This document shows positions 25,591-34,635 of a DNA stretch of 49,763 nucleotides, piece by piece. The position numbers were made by a program, and so were the translations under genes. The stretch is from assembly GCA_023150805.1 (NCBI GenBank), contig JAKLKF010000051.1, positions 1 to 49,763 of the forward strand. The letters run 5' to 3'. The notes below the pieces were generated by a model that saw only the letters and a program-made list of their open reading frames with translations, ran no database searches and had not been told where the DNA came from. Within the stretch, counting starts at the first letter, position 1, and each line of letters opens with the position of its first letter. The stretch is from Myxococcota bacterium (GTDB lineage: Bacteria; Myxococcota_A; UBA796; UBA2385).

Positions 25591-25792
25591 GAACCCGGCC
25601 CTTCCGTACCGAAGGCCCGATGAAAGCCCTTCTTCCGTACCGATCCGGCGGCGATCAGCGCCCCTGGGGCGAGCACCGATCGCGCAAGTGCAGCAGATCC
25701 GTAGGGCCGCTGCTCCGTCGGGAGCCCGGCGGGCCCGGATCGGTACGCAAGAGCGGGTTTCCCTGGCCCCCCGGTACGGAAGGCGGGGCTTC
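25591..25792. repeat. Long imperfect inverted repeat between convergent genes
   Basis: Arms 25591-25652 and 25731-25792 align as reverse complements without gaps at about 45 of 62 positions, with a 78-base loop. Each arm contains two copies of a CTTCCGTACCG-like motif 31 bases apart. The first, CCTTCCGTACCGAAGG, is itself nearly palindromic. The element fills almost the whole space between the PD-(D/E)XK-like gene and the methyltransferase stop. No ORF with sense is inside. It could be a MITE/REP-like element, a bidirectional terminator or a structured RNA. Confidence 0.75.
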
Positions 25793-26615
25793 ACCCCGGC
25801 CGCGCCGCCACCACCCAGTCGCTGCCCACCCGCAGGCCGCCCAGCCGGTCGTGGACCGCGTGCGCCTGCGCCCGCAGCGCCTCGACCCGGTCCCGGGTCG
25901 CCTGGGCCAGCCGCGGGTCGGCGAACAGGGGCAGCTTCTGCAGGCACACGTCGAGCTGGCCGTCCACGAAGCGCCGTCCGTAGACGATGGGCACGCTGAC
26001 GGCCTGCTCCACCACGAAGCCCGCGTCCCGCAGGCTCTGTTCGACCCAGGCCCGCGGGTACTCGCGGTAGCAGCGGTGGCCGGCCAGCAGGATGCAGGCG
26101 TCGCGCAGGCGCGCGATGTCCAGGATCACGGCCGTCGCCTCGTCCGCGGCCTGGTCGGGGTAGGGCTCGAGCCCGATCGCGTACAGGCGCCCGCCCACGT
26201 GCGGCCGCAGCCGCGCGAAGAGCCGGCCCTGGAAGTAGGGCGCGAAGCCGTCGATGGCGCCCAGCAGGTAGTCGGCCAGCACCGTGTCGAAGACCTGGCC
26301 CGCCAGGAAGCCCGGGTCCGACCAGTTGCCCGTCACCACCCGGTCGACCGGGCGCATCCGGTGGCCCAGCTCCTGCCGCACCGTGCGCTCCATCCAGTCC
26401 GCCCCCGTCACCGCCGTCCAGCGCTCGGTGGACAGTCCCAGCACCCACCGCAGGCTGTGCGATCCCGTGCCCGCGTCCAGCAGGTGCCCCCAGGGCCGGT
26501 CACCCTGCCAGGCCTCCACCGTGCCGAAGAGCCGGTCCTGGGCCGGCTGGCCCGTCGCCGGCTGGCCCGTCGCCAGCTTTCCGGGGCCCGCCGCCAGCGG
26601 CAGCCGCAGCTTCAC
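25791..26615 (-). CDS. Class I SAM-dependent methyltransferase-like protein
   Basis: The 274-aa protein has a Rossmann-type core: GHLLDAGTGSHSLRW carries the glycine-rich SAM loop (motif I). FDTVLADYLLGAID is the motif IV position, and LRPHVGGRLYAIGLEPYP follows. The substrate is unknown. Near the N-terminus a 15-bp duplication encodes repeated ATGQP. The GTG at 26615 overlaps the stop of the upstream helicase gene as GTGA, so the two are coupled. The stop codon lies at the edge of a long inverted repeat. Confidence 0.8.
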   Translation of the reverse strand: MKLRLPLAAGPGKLATGQPATGQPAQDRLFGTVEAWQGDRPWGHLLDAGTGSHSLRWVLGLSTERWTAVTGADWMERTVRQELGHRMRPVDRVVTGNWSDPGFLAGQVFDTVLADYLLGAIDGFAPYFQGRLFARLRPHVGGRLYAIGLEPYPDQAADEATAVILDIARLRDACILLAGHRCYREYPRAWVEQSLRDAGFVVEQAVSVPIVYGRRFVDGQLDVCLQKLPLFADPRLAQATRDRVEALRAQAHAVHDRLGGLRVGSDWVVAARPG

Positions 26616-28747
26616 CGCCCCCCCAGCAGGGCGCCCGGCCCGCGCGGCGCCACCACCCACAGCCGGTCGGCCGCGCGGGTGATCGCCACGTGCAGCAGGA
26701 AGCGGTCGCGCTGCCGGTAGGCCGCCGGGTCCACCAGCACCACGCCGTCGAACTCCAGGCCCTTGACCTGGTGCACGTTGCTGACCACCACGCCCGGCGT
26801 GAACTGGAAGTCCGCCCGCTCCGCCCGTCGCACGTCGGCCACCCCCGCCGCCTGCAGGCCCTTCGCCCAGCGATCCGCCGCCGCCTTGGGCAGGCACAGC
26901 ACCGCCACCAGCGACCGCGGCCGCTCCTGCCGGAAGGCCCGCAGCGCACCCGCCGCCGCCCGGATCCACGCCGCCTCGTCGCCCGCCGGCCCCTCGGGCT
27001 CCAGCCACTGCACCGCCTCGCCGTCCCGCGCCGCCGCCACCGCCAGGTCCCCCTGCGACGTGGTCCCCAGCGCCCGCAGCGCCAGCTCCATGATCGGCCG
27101 GGTCGAGCGGTGGCCCACCTGCAGCGCCTGCAGGCGGATGTCCGTCGTCCCCTTCGCACCCAGCCGCTCCAGCAGCGGCTCGAAGCCGTCGAACCAGGCG
27201 TCCTCCAGGATGCGCTGGGCCGGGTCACCGGCGATGGTCACGCTCTTGGCCGCGTCCGCCGCGCCCACCAGGCTGGCCAGCTCCAGCGCGCCCAGGTCCT
27301 GGGCCTCGTCGATGACGACGTGCGCGTAGCGCTCCGACCAGGGCACCTCCAGCTCGGGCAGGTGGCGCCGCTTCTCCTGGCCCAGGCGCAGCAGCAGGGC
27401 CACGTCCTCGAAGGCAAGCTCCCCCTTCTCGCGGCAGCGCGCCGCCGCCATCGCCACCTGGGGCAGCGCCCCGTGCAGGGTCGGCGGCAGGTGCGGGGCC
27501 AGGGCCTGCGGGTCCTCCAGCATCGTCCACAGATCCCGCCGGTGATCGGACAGCCGCCGCAGCACCTGGGCCCGCAGCGGCCGCAGCGCACCCGCCAGCG
27601 GGCCCCCGGCCGCCGAGGTGAACAGTTGCGCCAGCCGAGCCAGCCCGTGGCCCCAGGTCTCTGTCCACGCCCGGTCCGCCTCGGGCACCTTCTCCACCAC
27701 CCATGCGCCCAGCCGCTGGCCGAGCTGGTGCAGCGTCGCGTCCACCGCCGCCTCCATCCCCGGGTGCCGCTTGAGCCGCCCCACCTCGGCCGCCCCCGGG
27801 GGCGCGAAGCGCGGCTCGATGCCCCCCTCGCGCAGCATCCGGCTGGCCCAGGCGTGGAAGGTGTCCGCCCCCACGCCGGGCACCCCCAGCTCCGGCAGCA
27901 CCTTGGTGATGTAGGTCCGCAGCGCCTTGTTGAACATCACGATCAGCACGTCGCTGGCGCGGAAGCGCCGCGGATCCTGGAAGTGCAGCCAGGCCACCCG
28001 GTGCAGGGCCACCGTCGTCTTGCCGCTGCCCGCCCGCCCCCGCAGCAGCACCACCCCCGCCTCGCGCTGGGCGATGACCGCGAACTGCTCCCGCGTGATC
28101 AGCGAGACGATGTCCGGCAGGTGGTGATCCTCGCGCTCCGCCCGCTGGTCCGCCCGCGCCGGCGGCAGGAAGGCCCCCGCCGGCGTGCGGCGCAGCACCT
28201 CGTCGCCGCGCTGGGCCTCGACCAGCACCCCGCTGCGTAGGTCCACCCGCCGCCGCGCCGCCAGCCGCCCCTCGCGCACCCGGCCCGCCAGCTCCTCCTC
28301 GTACTCCTCGCCCTCCTCGTACTCGTAGTAGATGCGGCTCACCGGCGCGTGCCGCCAGTCCACGATGCGCAGCCCGCCCTCGACCACCCCCACCTTGCCC
28401 AGCATCAGCTCCTGCCTGCGGTGGCCCTCGTCCAGCACCAGCCGCGCGAAGTAGGGCGTGCCCAGCGGCAGCTCCCGGCTCTTGCGGGCCGCCCGGTGCG
28501 CCTGCAGCGCCTGCTTCTCGGCCTCCAGCGCCTCCTCCAGGGCCTCGCGCTGGATGCGCTCCCGCATCGCCAGGGCCAGCGCGGCGTGCGCCTCCTTCAC
28601 CCGGGCGACGTACTCCTGGTCCAGGGCCGCGTCCGCCTGCTGCAGGGCGCGCAGGGCCGGCAGCACGCGATCGAGGGCGGCCTGCTCCTCGGCCACCCAG
28701 GCGGGCGGCTCGTGGAAGTCGGGGGAGGGCGAGGGGGAGGAGGCCAT
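26612..28747 (-). CDS. HelD-like superfamily 1 (UvrD/Rep type) helicase
   Basis: The ~711-aa protein begins with a helical/coiled N-terminal region (residues ~20-110, Ala/Arg/Glu-rich). YFARLVLDEG and VDWRHAPVSRIYYEYEEGEEY follow, typical of HelD proteins. SF1 motifs: Walker A LLRGRAGSGKTTVALHR, motif II HVVIDEAQDLG, motif III TIAGDPAQRI, motif V VVSNVHQVKGLEFDGVVLVD and motif VI LLHVAITRAADRLWVV. HelD removes RNA polymerase from DNA or recycles it; DNA repair is an alternative. The ATG at 28747 lacks a clear Shine-Dalgarno, and another ATG lies 12 codons upstream, so the start is uncertain. Confidence 0.88.
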   Translation of the reverse strand: MASSPSPSPDFHEPPAWVAEEQAALDRVLPALRALQQADAALDQEYVARVKEAHAALALAMRERIQREALEEALEAEKQALQAHRAARKSRELPLGTPYFARLVLDEGHRRQELMLGKVGVVEGGLRIVDWRHAPVSRIYYEYEEGEEYEEELAGRVREGRLAARRRVDLRSGVLVEAQRGDEVLRRTPAGAFLPPARADQRAEREDHHLPDIVSLITREQFAVIAQREAGVVLLRGRAGSGKTTVALHRVAWLHFQDPRRFRASDVLIVMFNKALRTYITKVLPELGVPGVGADTFHAWASRMLREGGIEPRFAPPGAAEVGRLKRHPGMEAAVDATLHQLGQRLGAWVVEKVPEADRAWTETWGHGLARLAQLFTSAAGGPLAGALRPLRAQVLRRLSDHRRDLWTMLEDPQALAPHLPPTLHGALPQVAMAAARCREKGELAFEDVALLLRLGQEKRRHLPELEVPWSERYAHVVIDEAQDLGALELASLVGAADAAKSVTIAGDPAQRILEDAWFDGFEPLLERLGAKGTTDIRLQALQVGHRSTRPIMELALRALGTTSQGDLAVAAARDGEAVQWLEPEGPAGDEAAWIRAAAGALRAFRQERPRSLVAVLCLPKAAADRWAKGLQAAGVADVRRAERADFQFTPGVVVSNVHQVKGLEFDGVVLVDPAAYRQRDRFLLHVAITRAADRLWVVAPRGPGALLGGR

Positions 28748-28896
28748 GGCAGGGGGGCTATCCGGGCGCAGGCGAGGCAGCATGACGCAGGGCACTGCGC
28801 CGGAGCGGCCTGCATTCGGGGTTGCACGTGCTATGGTTCCTCCTGCCGGACGGGCAATCGTTCGACCGGCGTCAACAGACGAAGGAGTCCATGATG

Positions 28897-28911
28897 CTTC
28901 GCTTCGCTTCT
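28897..28911. repeat. Pentanucleotide repeat CTTCG in a signal-peptide region
   Basis: Two CTTCG units followed by CTTCT lie directly after ATGATG at 28891. Adding one unit would put that ATG pair in frame with the RTX protein. The repeat is therefore a candidate slippage site controlling the reading frame. Confidence 0.6.
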
Positions 28912-28918
28912 GCTGATC

Positions 28919-29752
28919 GTGAGCTTCGGGGTTGAGGCCCGTGCGGCCTGCATCGACCAGCCGGAGAACCCGACGTCCCGCCCGAAGTGCTCCGGGGGGG
29001 AGGGTCTGCTCGATGTGTGCCAGCGCGTGGGGCACCAGATGATCTGCGACCTGAACCGCAACGGCTCGACGGAGGGGGCCTGGGCCGTGGCCATCAAGGA
29101 CGAGACCTCCACCCAGGTCTTCTGCGGAAGTGACTACTGCTCGTGGGGGACCGACGGGGCCGGCAACGCCTACTTCTGCCCCTGGGACACCTTCGACGGG
29201 GACCTGACCCACGTCCGCCTGATCGGAACGGAGAACGTCGACAACCTGTACTTCTGGTACGACCACCCGCAGTACCCCAACCAGGACCTGGACGCCTGGG
29301 GCTCCAGCGACCTGTACGGCCAGATGTACGGCAACGAGGAGGACGACTGCCTGGACGGCTCGGCTCGCGACACCGCCGAGTACTACGAGGAGCTCTTCGG
29401 CGACGACGGCGGTGACATCATCCTCGGCCGCGGCGGGCTGCACGACACGGTCTTCGCGGGTGGGGGCAACGACATCGTCACGACCGGCTCAGGCGACGAC
29501 ACGATCTTCCTGGGCGGGGGCGACGACGAATGCGAAACGGGAGCGGGCAACGACTCGGTGGCCGGAGGGACGGGCCACGATGAGGTGTGCACCGGGGAGG
29601 GGGACGACACCGTGGACGCCGGGTCGGGGAATGACTGGGTGAACGGCCAGACCGGCACCAACCTCATCGCCGGTGGGCTCGGAACCGACGAGTGCGCGAA
29701 CGGTTGGCTGCCCCTCGAGTGCGAAGGCACTACCGCCCTCTCCTGCCCATGA
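28919..29752 (+). CDS. Secreted RTX-repeat (hemolysin-type calcium-binding) protein; 5' end apparently frameshifted
   Basis: The open frame from GTG 28919 gives 277 residues. A cysteine-containing domain of ~150 residues comes first, then a C-terminal block of GGxGxD-type repeats (GGGNDIVTTGSGDDTIFLGGGDD, GAGNDSVAGGTGHDE, GEGDDTVDAGSGNDWVNG), which bind calcium in a beta-roll. The true start is probably ATGATG at 28891, behind GAAGGAG, but that ATG is one frame off and stops after 15 codons. The bases between, read in the RTX frame, give a hydrophobic ASLLLIVSFGVEARA signal core. The gene overlaps the next lipoprotein gene as ATGA. Confidence 0.8.
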   Translation: MSFGVEARAACIDQPENPTSRPKCSGGEGLLDVCQRVGHQMICDLNRNGSTEGAWAVAIKDETSTQVFCGSDYCSWGTDGAGNAYFCPWDTFDGDLTHVRLIGTENVDNLYFWYDHPQYPNQDLDAWGSSDLYGQMYGNEEDDCLDGSARDTAEYYEELFGDDGGDIILGRGGLHDTVFAGGGNDIVTTGSGDDTIFLGGGDDECETGAGNDSVAGGTGHDEVCTGEGDDTVDAGSGNDWVNGQTGTNLIAGGLGTDECANGWLPLECEGTTALSCP

Positions 29753-31725
29753 CCCTCCTCCTCCTCCTCCTCGCCTGCACCGACAAGGCCGGCCCCTCCG
29801 TCGAGGACAGCGGTGCGCCCTGCGCGCCCTCGGCCTGGTATCCCGACGGCGACGGCGACGCCTTCGGTGCCGGTGAGGCGGTGGAGACCTGCGCGGCCCC
29901 CGCCGACCACGTGGAGGTCGGCGGGGACTGCGACGACAGCCGCGCCGAGGTCCACCCCGGGGCGACGGAGAGCTGCAACGGCCTGGACGATGACTGCGAC
30001 GGGCTGACCGACCCCCCCACGGCGGTCGATGTCGCCACCTGCACCTGGGATGGAGACGGGGACGGGTGGGGCAACCCCATCGTGTCCTACACGGCCTGCC
30101 ACTGCAACGACGGCTACACCACCCAGGCGGGGGACTGCGACGACACCGACCCCGACCGCCACCCCGGCGCCGCCGAGACCTGGTACGACGGAATCGACCA
30201 GGACTGCGCCGAGGATGACGACGACGACGCGGACCAGGACGGCTGGACCTGGGACAGCACCGGCGGGCTGGACTGTGACGACCAGGACCCCGCCGTGAAC
30301 CCCGACGCCGTGGACATCTGCGGCAGCGGTGTGGACGAGGACTGCGACGGAGCGCGACCGGACTGCGGGTTGTTCGGCGAGCTGGCCCAGGGAGATGCGT
30401 GGTTGACGGTGGCGACGGATCCGGAGGTGGATGCGCGCTCCCTGTTCTCCCAGACGGTGGCGCACGCGGGCGACAACGACGGGGACGGGCTTCCAGAGCT
30501 GGTCGAGGCATACTACGACCACGATGGTGTGGACAACCTGGCCTACCTGGTGATGGAGCCGGCGGAGACGGGCACCTGGCACCCGACCACGCTGGTGGTC
30601 GGTTCGATGCGACCGACGACCGAGCCGCCGGTGCACCGCGAGCATCAAGAAGTGTACGGCCGCCTCCTGACGGAGCTGGACATCGACGATGATGGCCACA
30701 ATGACTTCGTCGTCGGGACTGCTCACCAGATAGATGGGTCAGGCCTGGACCCGTCTGACCACTCCCGTTTGGACATCTGGCACGGCCCTATCATCGGTGA
30801 GCACACGAGCGACGACGCGGTCTCCATCGTCGGCCTTCCCGGGCTCGACACCTGGATGCGGGACATGGCAGTGCTTTCGGTTCCATCGGAGGGAAGTGAC
30901 TGGCAGATTGTGGTCACGCCCGAGCACCACGCCAACTTCGAGGCCGGCCGTGTGGAGGGCTGGATCCTGAACGAGGAGTCCTTCGACTCAGGCCTCGACG
31001 CCGCGCCCCGGTTCTACCCGCCCGCTGATCGGCGCCCTCGGGGCGACGTCCTGGCCGAGGACTTGGACGGAGACGGGTTCCGCGACGTGGTGATGTCGGC
31101 CCTGGGGGCGGATGTGCGAATGGAGGAGTACCCCGGGACGGTCTGGCTCCTGCGGGGTCCCATCGAGACCGACATGTCCCTGGCGGATGCCGACGCGACC
31201 TTCGTGGGAGAGTCACCGGGTGACCACTTCGGAATGGCGCCCGCGGTCGTCCACTTGGAGGACGGACGACAGGCGCTGGCCTTGCCAACGTGGTGGTCCG
31301 CGGCTATCCCCGGTGTCCGCCTGTTCGACGCCACGTTGAATGGCCAACAGTCATCCTCGAATGCACTGTCGTCCATCGTCTCCGATGGCACGGTGGCGCT
31401 GGCTGTGGGACATCATGGCCTGCTCGACGCTGGTGACATCGACCAGGACGAGACCCTCGAAGTGGCCATGGCGGCCAGGGTGTCCGACGACGAGGACGCG
31501 GTCGCCCTCTACGAAGCTCCCACCTCCGGCACGCTCTCCGCCGACGACTGGCAGGCGTGGATCACCTTCCCCAGCAGCGACGCCGGCTCCCGCATGCTCT
31601 CCGGCGTCGACTACGACGGGGATAGCTTCCCCGACCTGGTCATCGGGCAGCCCAGTTGGGGGGACGGCGACTACCAGAGCTTCGGCCGCCTCCAGATCTT
31701 CCTCGGCGGGCCGGACGGGTTCTGA
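29749..31725 (+). CDS. Lipoprotein with MopE-type metal-binding and FG-GAP/VCBS-like repeats
   Basis: The 658-aa protein starts at the ATG at 29749, overlapping the RTX stop. TLLLLLLAC is the lipoprotein signal. Residues ~20-210 contain repeats of the 'putative metal-binding' type: GGDCDDSRAEVHPGATE, CNGLDDDCDG, AGDCDDTDPDRHPGAAE and DCDDQDPAVNPDAVD. The rest is beta-propeller-like with FG-GAP/VCBS turns such as GDNDGDGLPEL, DIDDDGHNDFVVG, DLDGDGFRDVVMS and DYDGDSFPDLVIG, each a calcium-binding DxDxDG loop. It is a surface protein that probably binds ligands or adheres. It may act with the RTX protein encoded just upstream. Confidence 0.9.
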   Translation: MTLLLLLLACTDKAGPSVEDSGAPCAPSAWYPDGDGDAFGAGEAVETCAAPADHVEVGGDCDDSRAEVHPGATESCNGLDDDCDGLTDPPTAVDVATCTWDGDGDGWGNPIVSYTACHCNDGYTTQAGDCDDTDPDRHPGAAETWYDGIDQDCAEDDDDDADQDGWTWDSTGGLDCDDQDPAVNPDAVDICGSGVDEDCDGARPDCGLFGELAQGDAWLTVATDPEVDARSLFSQTVAHAGDNDGDGLPELVEAYYDHDGVDNLAYLVMEPAETGTWHPTTLVVGSMRPTTEPPVHREHQEVYGRLLTELDIDDDGHNDFVVGTAHQIDGSGLDPSDHSRLDIWHGPIIGEHTSDDAVSIVGLPGLDTWMRDMAVLSVPSEGSDWQIVVTPEHHANFEAGRVEGWILNEESFDSGLDAAPRFYPPADRRPRGDVLAEDLDGDGFRDVVMSALGADVRMEEYPGTVWLLRGPIETDMSLADADATFVGESPGDHFGMAPAVVHLEDGRQALALPTWWSAAIPGVRLFDATLNGQQSSSNALSSIVSDGTVALAVGHHGLLDAGDIDQDETLEVAMAARVSDDEDAVALYEAPTSGTLSADDWQAWITFPSSDAGSRMLSGVDYDGDSFPDLVIGQPSWGDGDYQSFGRLQIFLGGPDGF

Positions 31726-31765
31726 GCCTGGCCGCGCACGGCGGCCCGCGCGATAGACCCGCCCG

Positions 31766-32941
31766 GTGAAGCGCCTCTCGCCCGTCCTGCTCGCCCTGCT
31801 CGCCGCGGTGTACGTGGCGACGGTGCTGCCGGCCTGGCGGGCGGTGACCGGGGTCACGCACGGCCGCGACTACGCGACCTACCACTACGCGGCGCAGGAG
31901 GCGCGGGCCGGCGGGGACCCCTACGACGCGGCGGCGCTGTCGCGGCGGGCCCGGGCCGAGGGCACGCGGGCGGCGGTCCACCCCTGGTTCTACCCGCCGC
32001 CGGCCCTGCTGCCCTTCGAGCCCCTGTCCAGCCTGCCGCTGTCGACGGCCTACCGCGCCTGGTTCTTCGTGCAGCAGGCCTGCCTGCTGGGTGCCTTGTG
32101 GGGCATGTGGCGCTGGTTCGGGGCGCGGCCGCTGTTGCTGGGGCTGCTGGCGGTGGGCTTCACGCCCATCCCCGACAACCTGAAGATGGGGCAGGCCAAC
32201 CTGCCGGTGCTGCTGCTGACGGTGCTGGGGCTGTGGCGGGGAAGCGGCCTGCTGGTGGGCGCGGCGGCGATGGCCAAGATGTCGCCGGCCCTGTACCTGG
32301 CCAGCTTCGCGGCCCAGCGGCGGTGGCGGCCGATCCTGGTCGCCGTGGCCACGGCGGTGGGACTGTCCGTCCTGGCCCTGCCGCTGGTGCCACTGTCCAC
32401 CCAGGTGCGCTTCTACACCGAGATCCTGCCCGGCTTCGCCAGCGGCCACTACAACGGCCTGGGCGTGCCCATCAGCCTGCCGGCCAACCACTCGATCCCC
32501 GACCTGCTCCACCAGCTCTGGCCGGGGCCCGACGCCCACAGCCTGGACCCCCGGGCCCGGATCGTGGGCCAGGCGCTGTCGCTGTCGCTGCTGGCCCTGC
32601 TGTCCTGGCTGGGCCGCGCCCCCCGCGATCCGCTCTCGCAGGCCAACCACCTGGGGGCGATGACGGTGCTGCTGCTCATCACGCCCGTGTACGCCTACGA
32701 GCACCACCTGGTCCTGGCCCTGCTGCCCGCCGCGGCCGCGCTGCAGGCGCTGTGGGAGGGGCGGCTGCCCCGCCGCTGGCTGTGGCTGGTGCTGCCGGCG
32801 CTGTTCTTCGTCGCCTGGCCCCTGTACTGGCTGCGCGACGCGCAGAAGGCACTGCCGGCGCTGTCCTGGTGGATCCAGGAGAGCAAGTTCCTGGGGCTGG
32901 TCGGCCTGGGGCTGGCCAACGTGGTCGCCGGCCGGCGCTGA
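31766..32941 (+). CDS. GT87-family polyprenyl-phosphate-mannose-type glycosyltransferase
   Basis: The 391-aa multi-spanning protein matches the GT87/DUF2029 pattern: THGRDYATYHYAAQEARAGGDPYD carries the conserved Asp after the first membrane segment. PWFYPPPALLPFEPLS, MGQANLPVLLL and AAAMAKMSPALYLA are further family signatures. About nine transmembrane helices are visible. Members such as PimE transfer mannose from polyprenyl phosphate to lipids outside the membrane; the acceptor here is unknown. The GTG at 31766 is the start. Its TGA forms TGATCA with the stop of the convergent heme synthase gene. Confidence 0.88.
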   Translation: MKRLSPVLLALLAAVYVATVLPAWRAVTGVTHGRDYATYHYAAQEARAGGDPYDAAALSRRARAEGTRAAVHPWFYPPPALLPFEPLSSLPLSTAYRAWFFVQQACLLGALWGMWRWFGARPLLLGLLAVGFTPIPDNLKMGQANLPVLLLTVLGLWRGSGLLVGAAAMAKMSPALYLASFAAQRRWRPILVAVATAVGLSVLALPLVPLSTQVRFYTEILPGFASGHYNGLGVPISLPANHSIPDLLHQLWPGPDAHSLDPRARIVGQALSLSLLALLSWLGRAPRDPLSQANHLGAMTVLLLITPVYAYEHHLVLALLPAAAALQALWEGRLPRRWLWLVLPALFFVAWPLYWLRDAQKALPALSWWIQESKFLGLVGLGLANVVAGRR

Positions 32942-33862
32942 TCAGCCCCGGCCCCGCTCCGTCGCCGCGGCGGCCAGGAAGACCAGCGCCAGCCACACGA
33001 GCTGGGCCAGCAGCAGGTGGCCGAGCTGCATCCACAGGGGCGCCAGCGCCAGCAGGTTCGCCCAGCCGAAGGCCACCTGGCCCACGGTGAGGGCGGCGAG
33101 CAGGGCCGCCTGCCGCCACACGAGGCCGGTGCGCCGCAGGGCCGAGAGCGCCGCCGACACGACCAGCAGCACCGCCGCCGTCGCCATCGCCGTCAGCGGG
33201 TGCAGGCCGCGCAGGCGCAGCAGGAAGTGGGCGTTGGGGTCGAAGTCCTGGGCCAGGCCGTGCGCCAGGCTGTGCGAGGGGAAGAGCGTGTCGCCCAGCG
33301 CCGCGATGCCGCCGGTCACGCCGACCGCGAACATGCCGACGACCCCGGCCAGCACCAGCCAGGGCACCGGCCCCTGGCCCGCGAACAGGGTGACCCCCTG
33401 CCGGGCCGCCGGCCGCCGCCCCCACCACGCCGTCAGCCCCAGGCAGGCCATCAGCAGGAAGGTGTTGACCAGGTGGAAGCCCATCACGCCGGCGCGCAGG
33501 GCGCTGTCGTCGTTCGCCGTCAGCTCCAGCAACACGATGGCCGCGCCCACCAGCGCCTCGAAGACCATGAACAGCACGCCACCCACCGCGGTGCGTCGCA
33601 CCACGTCGCCCCTGGGGAAGGCGCGGAAAGCCAGCACCGCCACCGCGATCACGAAGGGCAGGGCCAGGCCGCTGGTGAGCCGGTGGGTCAGCTCGATGAG
33701 CGTCTCCACCGAGGGGTCGCGGGGGATGACCTCCCCGTTGCAGATGGGCCAGTGCCGGCCGCAGCCCGCGCCGGAGCCCGAGGCGCGCACGAAGGCGCCC
33801 CACAGGATCACGAAGAGCGTGTAGAGCACCAGGCCGACGGAGAGGGGGCGGAACCAGGACAT
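32942..33862 (-). CDS. ctaA: Heme A synthase (COX15/CtaA family)
   Basis: The 306-aa membrane enzyme oxidises the C8 methyl of heme O to give heme A for aa3-type cytochrome oxidase. It has eight hydrophobic segments and the family histidines: GAFVRASGSGAGCGRHWPIC with the conserved cysteine pair, ELTHRLTSG, GFHLVNTFLL, FPSHSLAHGL, LRGLHPLTAMA and LGHLLLAQLVW. The cysteines after GSGAG suggest the disulfide type. No ctaB or cox genes are adjacent. The ATG at 33862 is followed by a short basic N-terminus. Confidence 0.9.
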   Translation of the reverse strand: MSWFRPLSVGLVLYTLFVILWGAFVRASGSGAGCGRHWPICNGEVIPRDPSVETLIELTHRLTSGLALPFVIAVAVLAFRAFPRGDVVRRTAVGGVLFMVFEALVGAAIVLLELTANDDSALRAGVMGFHLVNTFLLMACLGLTAWWGRRPAARQGVTLFAGQGPVPWLVLAGVVGMFAVGVTGGIAALGDTLFPSHSLAHGLAQDFDPNAHFLLRLRGLHPLTAMATAAVLLVVSAALSALRRTGLVWRQAALLAALTVGQVAFGWANLLALAPLWMQLGHLLLAQLVWLALVFLAAAATERGRG

Positions 33863-33900
33863 GCCGCCGGCTATCCGGGCGGGAGCGGGCGCGGGACCGG

Positions 33901-34491
33901 TCAGTCCAGGCTGCCGGCGTTGCGCTCGGCCGCCTGGAGCACGCCGTCGCCGTCGTCGTCGCGGAACAGCCGGCTGTCCTCCTGCAGCGAGAGCACCAGG
34001 CCGTCGTGCCGGTTGTCGGTGTCGTCGATGACCACGTGCTGGCCGCTCTGCAGCCCCAGCGCCGACGCCGAGGTCCAGGCCGCCTCGCCCAGCTCCAGGA
34101 TGTAGGCGCGGGAGAGCGAGGCGTCCGGCCACATCTTCTCCTCCTCCTGCAGCGTGCGGACCAGGTCGCCCACGTCCAGGACCAGCTCGAAGGTGCCGCC
34201 GGCCGTGCCGTGGCCCTCGATGGTGACCGTCTCGCCCGTCTCGACGCCGATGGCGCAGACGTCCAGCGGCAGCGGCAGCGCCACGCCCAGCACGTTGGCC
34301 GGGTTGCCACCGTTCAGGGCGGGCGTCGCACAGGAGTCGGCGCGGGGCACGCCGTACTCCAGCGTCACCTCGTCGAAGACGATGTTGGTCGCCGGGGCCA
34401 TCTTGATCGTCAGCTTCGGGTTGCCGACGTAGATGCTGGCATCCGCGGGGGTGGAGAGGGAGAGGAGGAAGGGGACCACGAACAGAGACAT
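33901..34491 (-). CDS. Secreted protein, unknown function, with EF-hand-like loop
   Basis: The 196-aa protein starts at the ATG at 34491 after GGAG. A signal peptide (FVVPFLLSLSTPADAS) indicates export. The mature part is mostly beta-rich, with VTIEGHGTAGGTFELVLDVGDL and VVIDDTDNRHDGLVLSL. Near the C-terminus DDDGDGVLQAAER forms a loop like a single EF-hand or dockerin calcium site. I do not recognise a family. It is divergent from the TIGR02147-type regulator gene. Confidence 0.8.
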   Translation of the reverse strand: MSLFVVPFLLSLSTPADASIYVGNPKLTIKMAPATNIVFDEVTLEYGVPRADSCATPALNGGNPANVLGVALPLPLDVCAIGVETGETVTIEGHGTAGGTFELVLDVGDLVRTLQEEEKMWPDASLSRAYILELGEAAWTSASALGLQSGQHVVIDDTDNRHDGLVLSLQEDSRLFRDDDGDGVLQAAERNAGSLD

Positions 34492-34574
34492 GGAGGGCTC
34501 CGGAAGGTCCCGGCGCCGAGGAGCCGACGCCGGTTGCCTCCCCCGTCGCGGCAGCCCCGCGGACCCTGACAGCA

Positions 34575-34596
34575 GGTCGCAAGAAAGTCCGCGACC
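34575..34596. promoter_or_regulatory. Inverted repeat GGTCGC-N10-GCGACC, possible operator
   Basis: The dyad lies in the 144-base divergent space between the secreted-protein gene and the regulator gene, 40 bases before the regulator start. Half-sites are 16 bases centre to centre. It could be an autoregulatory site, but this rests on position and symmetry only. Confidence 0.35.
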
Positions 34597-34635
34597 CCCA
34601 GAGCGCGGTTAGGAGCGCCGCCTCTGGAGCCCCTC

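Noticed and set aside
28748..28890. TTGCAC...TATGGT as a promoter upstream of the RTX gene
   Set aside because: The spacing between the boxes is far too short for a sigma-70-type promoter.
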